A program made the position numbers and the translations under genes. From Vombatus ursinus (taxonomy: Eukaryota; Chordata; Mammalia; Diprotodontia; Vombatidae), in NCBI RefSeq assembly GCF_900497805.2, contig NW_020954617.1, positions 3,006,751 through 3,070,750 of the forward strand: 64,000 nucleotides of DNA, in the 5' to 3' direction. Numbering within the stretch: the stretch's first letter is position 1; the number at the start of each line of letters is the position of its first letter. The notes under the pieces were generated by a model. The model did not search any database. It was not told the DNA's origin and was given only the letters and a program-made list of their open reading frames with translations. This document shows positions 62,022 through 64,000 of this stretch, in pieces.

Positions 62022-62690
62022 TAATGAGTCAACAGATATTTATTAAGCACTTCTACATATGCCAGGAACTGTGCTAAGTATTGTCAATACAAAGAAAGGT
62101 AAAAATAATTCCTGCCCTAAGGAGCTTACATTCTAAAAGAGGGGAGAAAATATGTGAACAACCATGTACAGATAAGATAGATCTAGTGTATGTGGAAGAT
62201 TATCACAGAGGGAGGCACTAGCATCAAGAGGGACAAGCTGGACACACCTTTTATTCAATAAAAAATTATTCATTGCAAGGCACTGAAAGAAAGTTAGGAT
62301 ACAATGATAAATCACTGCATGCCTGAGCCTTGTTTGCCGAGGGGCAATATGGAATCATTGCATGTTTTTGAAATGGGAAATGATGTGATGAAGAAAAAAT
62401 ATGTGAGAAAAAATAATTTGGCAGTTATGAGAAGGATGATTTGGAGAACAGAAAGACCACAGTCAGGGTGACTAATAAGCAGCCTTTCACAATAGTTCAG
62501 GTAATAGTTGATGAGGTTCTGAACAAGAGAGGTGTGACTAGAGAAAAAAAGGACAATGGAAAGAGATATTGCAACATTAGAATTTACAAGACTTGTTAAT
62601 GATGGGGTGAGAAGGATTTGGGGGAAGGAAAAAGTAAAAAAGAAATGTGAGATTGCAAGCTTAGATGACTAGGCAAACGGAGGTGTCGTC
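62022..62690 (-). mobile_element. L2 3' UTR and end of ORF2
   Basis: Reversed: 'AGATATTTATTAAGCACTTC', 'CCCTAAGGAGCTTACATTC', 'CAGAGGGAGGCACTAGCATC', then 'TTTGGCAGTTATGAGAAGGA', 'CACAATAGTTCAGGTAATAG' from the ORF2 side. An unmatched patch lies at 62240-62340. Confidence 0.72.
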
Positions 62691-62789
62691 AACAGACAAG
62701 GAAAGTTGCAAGAAAGGATGATAAAAGTTAACAGTACAAGAGTTGAGAAAAACTGTAAAGGATGGTATCAGAAAAGTATGGGAAGACAT

Positions 62790-62855
62790 AGGTATTTATC
62801 CAAAGCAAAGTAAGCAGAGCTAGGAAACCAATGAAAGCAATGATAACAAGATAAA
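62790..62855 (+). mobile_element. Possible L1 remnant
   Basis: 'CAAAGTAAGCAGAGCTAGGA' resembles the L1 3' block 'CAAAGTGAAGTGAGCAGAACTAGGA'. Too short for certainty. Confidence 0.3.
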
Positions 62856-63000
62856 TACATGGTTTATTTCAGCTATTCAGGGAGTATGTCCCTAAAATCT
62901 GTCATAGTGTCCTGTACCTCATAGATATTTAATCTATGTACACTGAAGGTGAACTCAACAATAAAAAATGGGCCACAATGAGCCCAAGTTGTCTAGAATT

Positions 63001-63096
63001 CAAAGCTTCTTAAACTGGATCGCTACCCCATAACATGATCCACAGTTTAAGAAATGCTGAATGGGTCATGAGCGGAAGAAGTTTAAGAAGCCCTGG
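63001..63096. mobile_element. 96-bp hAT-type mini-element
   Basis: Left end CAAAGCTTCTTAAACTGG; right end is the reverse complement of CCAGGGCTTCTTAAACTTC. Flanks TCTAGAATT (62992-63000) and TCTAGATT (63097-63104) fit an 8-bp TSD with one inserted base. A third terminal motif, reversed, lies at 63042-63058. Same terminal family as 27437-27753. Confidence 0.72.
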
Positions 63097-64000
63097 TCTA
63101 GATTGAGTCTAAAACCAATAAAAGCAGAACCAAGATAACCTGATTTGGCAATGATCCTAGTTTTGAGAAGAAATCACACTGTGAGCTTCCAGCTTCCTAC
63201 TACCTATGGGAAACTGACTTCAGCCTCATCAGGGACTGCACTGAAAAGGTCACAGTCATTACTGTCCATAGCCACCTTGTTCTTTCCACCTGTATCCTTA
63301 ACTTTTTGCCCTCAAATACATCATTGTTGTTTCTGCTATCCTGAAGATGGTAAGACTGCTTTCAATGAAATGGTGAACTGGGCATCCCTTTATATATTTC
63401 AGGGAACTTATGTGATTTCCATTGTGTAATGTGGCGATCAGAGAAAGTGCTTTTCTTCCTCTCTATTAGGTAAATTGAGTAAAGTAACTGAGTGAATTTA
63501 TTGATCAAAGTAAATGAAAACAATTTGATTGACCAAATCATTGAATGTCTTGACTTTCCTTTGAAGATGCATTCTTAATTTGGCCCCTCATACTTGTGTA
63601 CAGGAAGTCAATAAAAGAACACTAAGTAACCTCAACAGAAACAACTGTAGAGGTGAGAAAATCCAGTAGTCACCAATTTGGAGCCCAGCACAAATGAGAC
63701 CACAGACTCCCATGTGACCAAGATACCCGAGTATGGTTAACAGTGACTAGGGCAGACAGGCCATTTGAATCTATGTCTTACAGAATCTCATACATTTCAG
63801 GGATACAATACAGGTCTATTTTCTCAGCCATGCAGGTCTGGAACTCAAATAGTTTATCCTAGGGCAGTAAGACATACCTTTAATCTTAGAGAAGAATAAT
63901 TTACACCTGAAAGTAATAACATAAAACTGGCTAGAATGCTGGATATTTAAGACAGCTAGTATGTTCCTTTCCTCGTGGGGAATGTGAGGACCAAAATCTT
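63097..64000. other. Unclassified non-coding sequence
   Basis: No transposon recognised. A 94-codon plus-strand frame (63145-63429) has no known similarity and no coding context. Confidence 0.35.

Overview
The window looks like AT-rich, non-coding marsupial nuclear DNA. The evidence is the repeat content. There are tRNA-headed SINEs of the Mar1 type (RTE-like 3' tail reading 'GGTCAC..AGAGTCAGACA..GACTGAACAACAA') and of the shorter WSINE1 type (body ending 'CCCCAATTGCCTCA'). There are also many MIR/MIR3 CORE-SINEs, unusually long L2 and L3/CR1 pieces, and L1 elements of the marsupial kind. No Alu, B1 or other placental lineage-specific SINE was seen. I cannot tell which marsupial it is. Family names come from remembered consensus features, not a database search.

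I find no host protein-coding gene, tRNA, rRNA or snRNA gene that I can support. Every open frame longer than about 100 codons lies in a LINE, a SINE, an inverted duplication, a simple repeat or an unclassified stretch. The window is best read as an intergenic or long intronic region.

Layout. 0-9 kb: unclassified sequence with scattered MIR/Mar1 copies, an L2 piece and a small hairpin. 9.2-13.8 kb: a 2-kb minus-strand L2 with the reverse transcriptase YADD motif, then two L1 pieces lying tail to tail, one split by a SINE with perfect target-site duplications (TSDs). 14.4-16.3 kb and 22.9-23.6 kb: repeat-poor blocks. 16.7-26.6 kb: a 5'-truncated L1 with TSDs, many L2 3' ends, and an L1 inside an L2. 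27.4 kb: an hAT-type non-autonomous DNA transposon with an 8-bp TSD. 28.3-33.3 kb: an L1 lacking nearly all of ORF2 (HAL1-like), followed by a ~755-bp inverted duplication whose arms carry a 7SL RNA-derived segment fused to another repeat. 34-41.7 kb: L2, L3/CR1 and MIR3 fragments, a purine tract and an L1 5'-end fragment. 42-50 kb: simple-repeat arrays (one holding a 10-N assembly gap) and L2/MIR copies. 51.0-55.6 kb: a 4.6-kb minus-strand L1 with tandem 5'-UTR units, a nearly complete ORF1 and an ORF2 with its middle removed. 55.7-64 kb: Mar1/WSINE1 SINEs, an L2 interrupted by another repeat, L3, L2 and a 96-bp hAT-type mini-element.

The most unusual structures are the inverted duplication, the 7SL-repeat fusion inside it, the two independently ORF2-depleted L1s, and the tandem 5'-UTR units. 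Nothing here looks like a new gene system.
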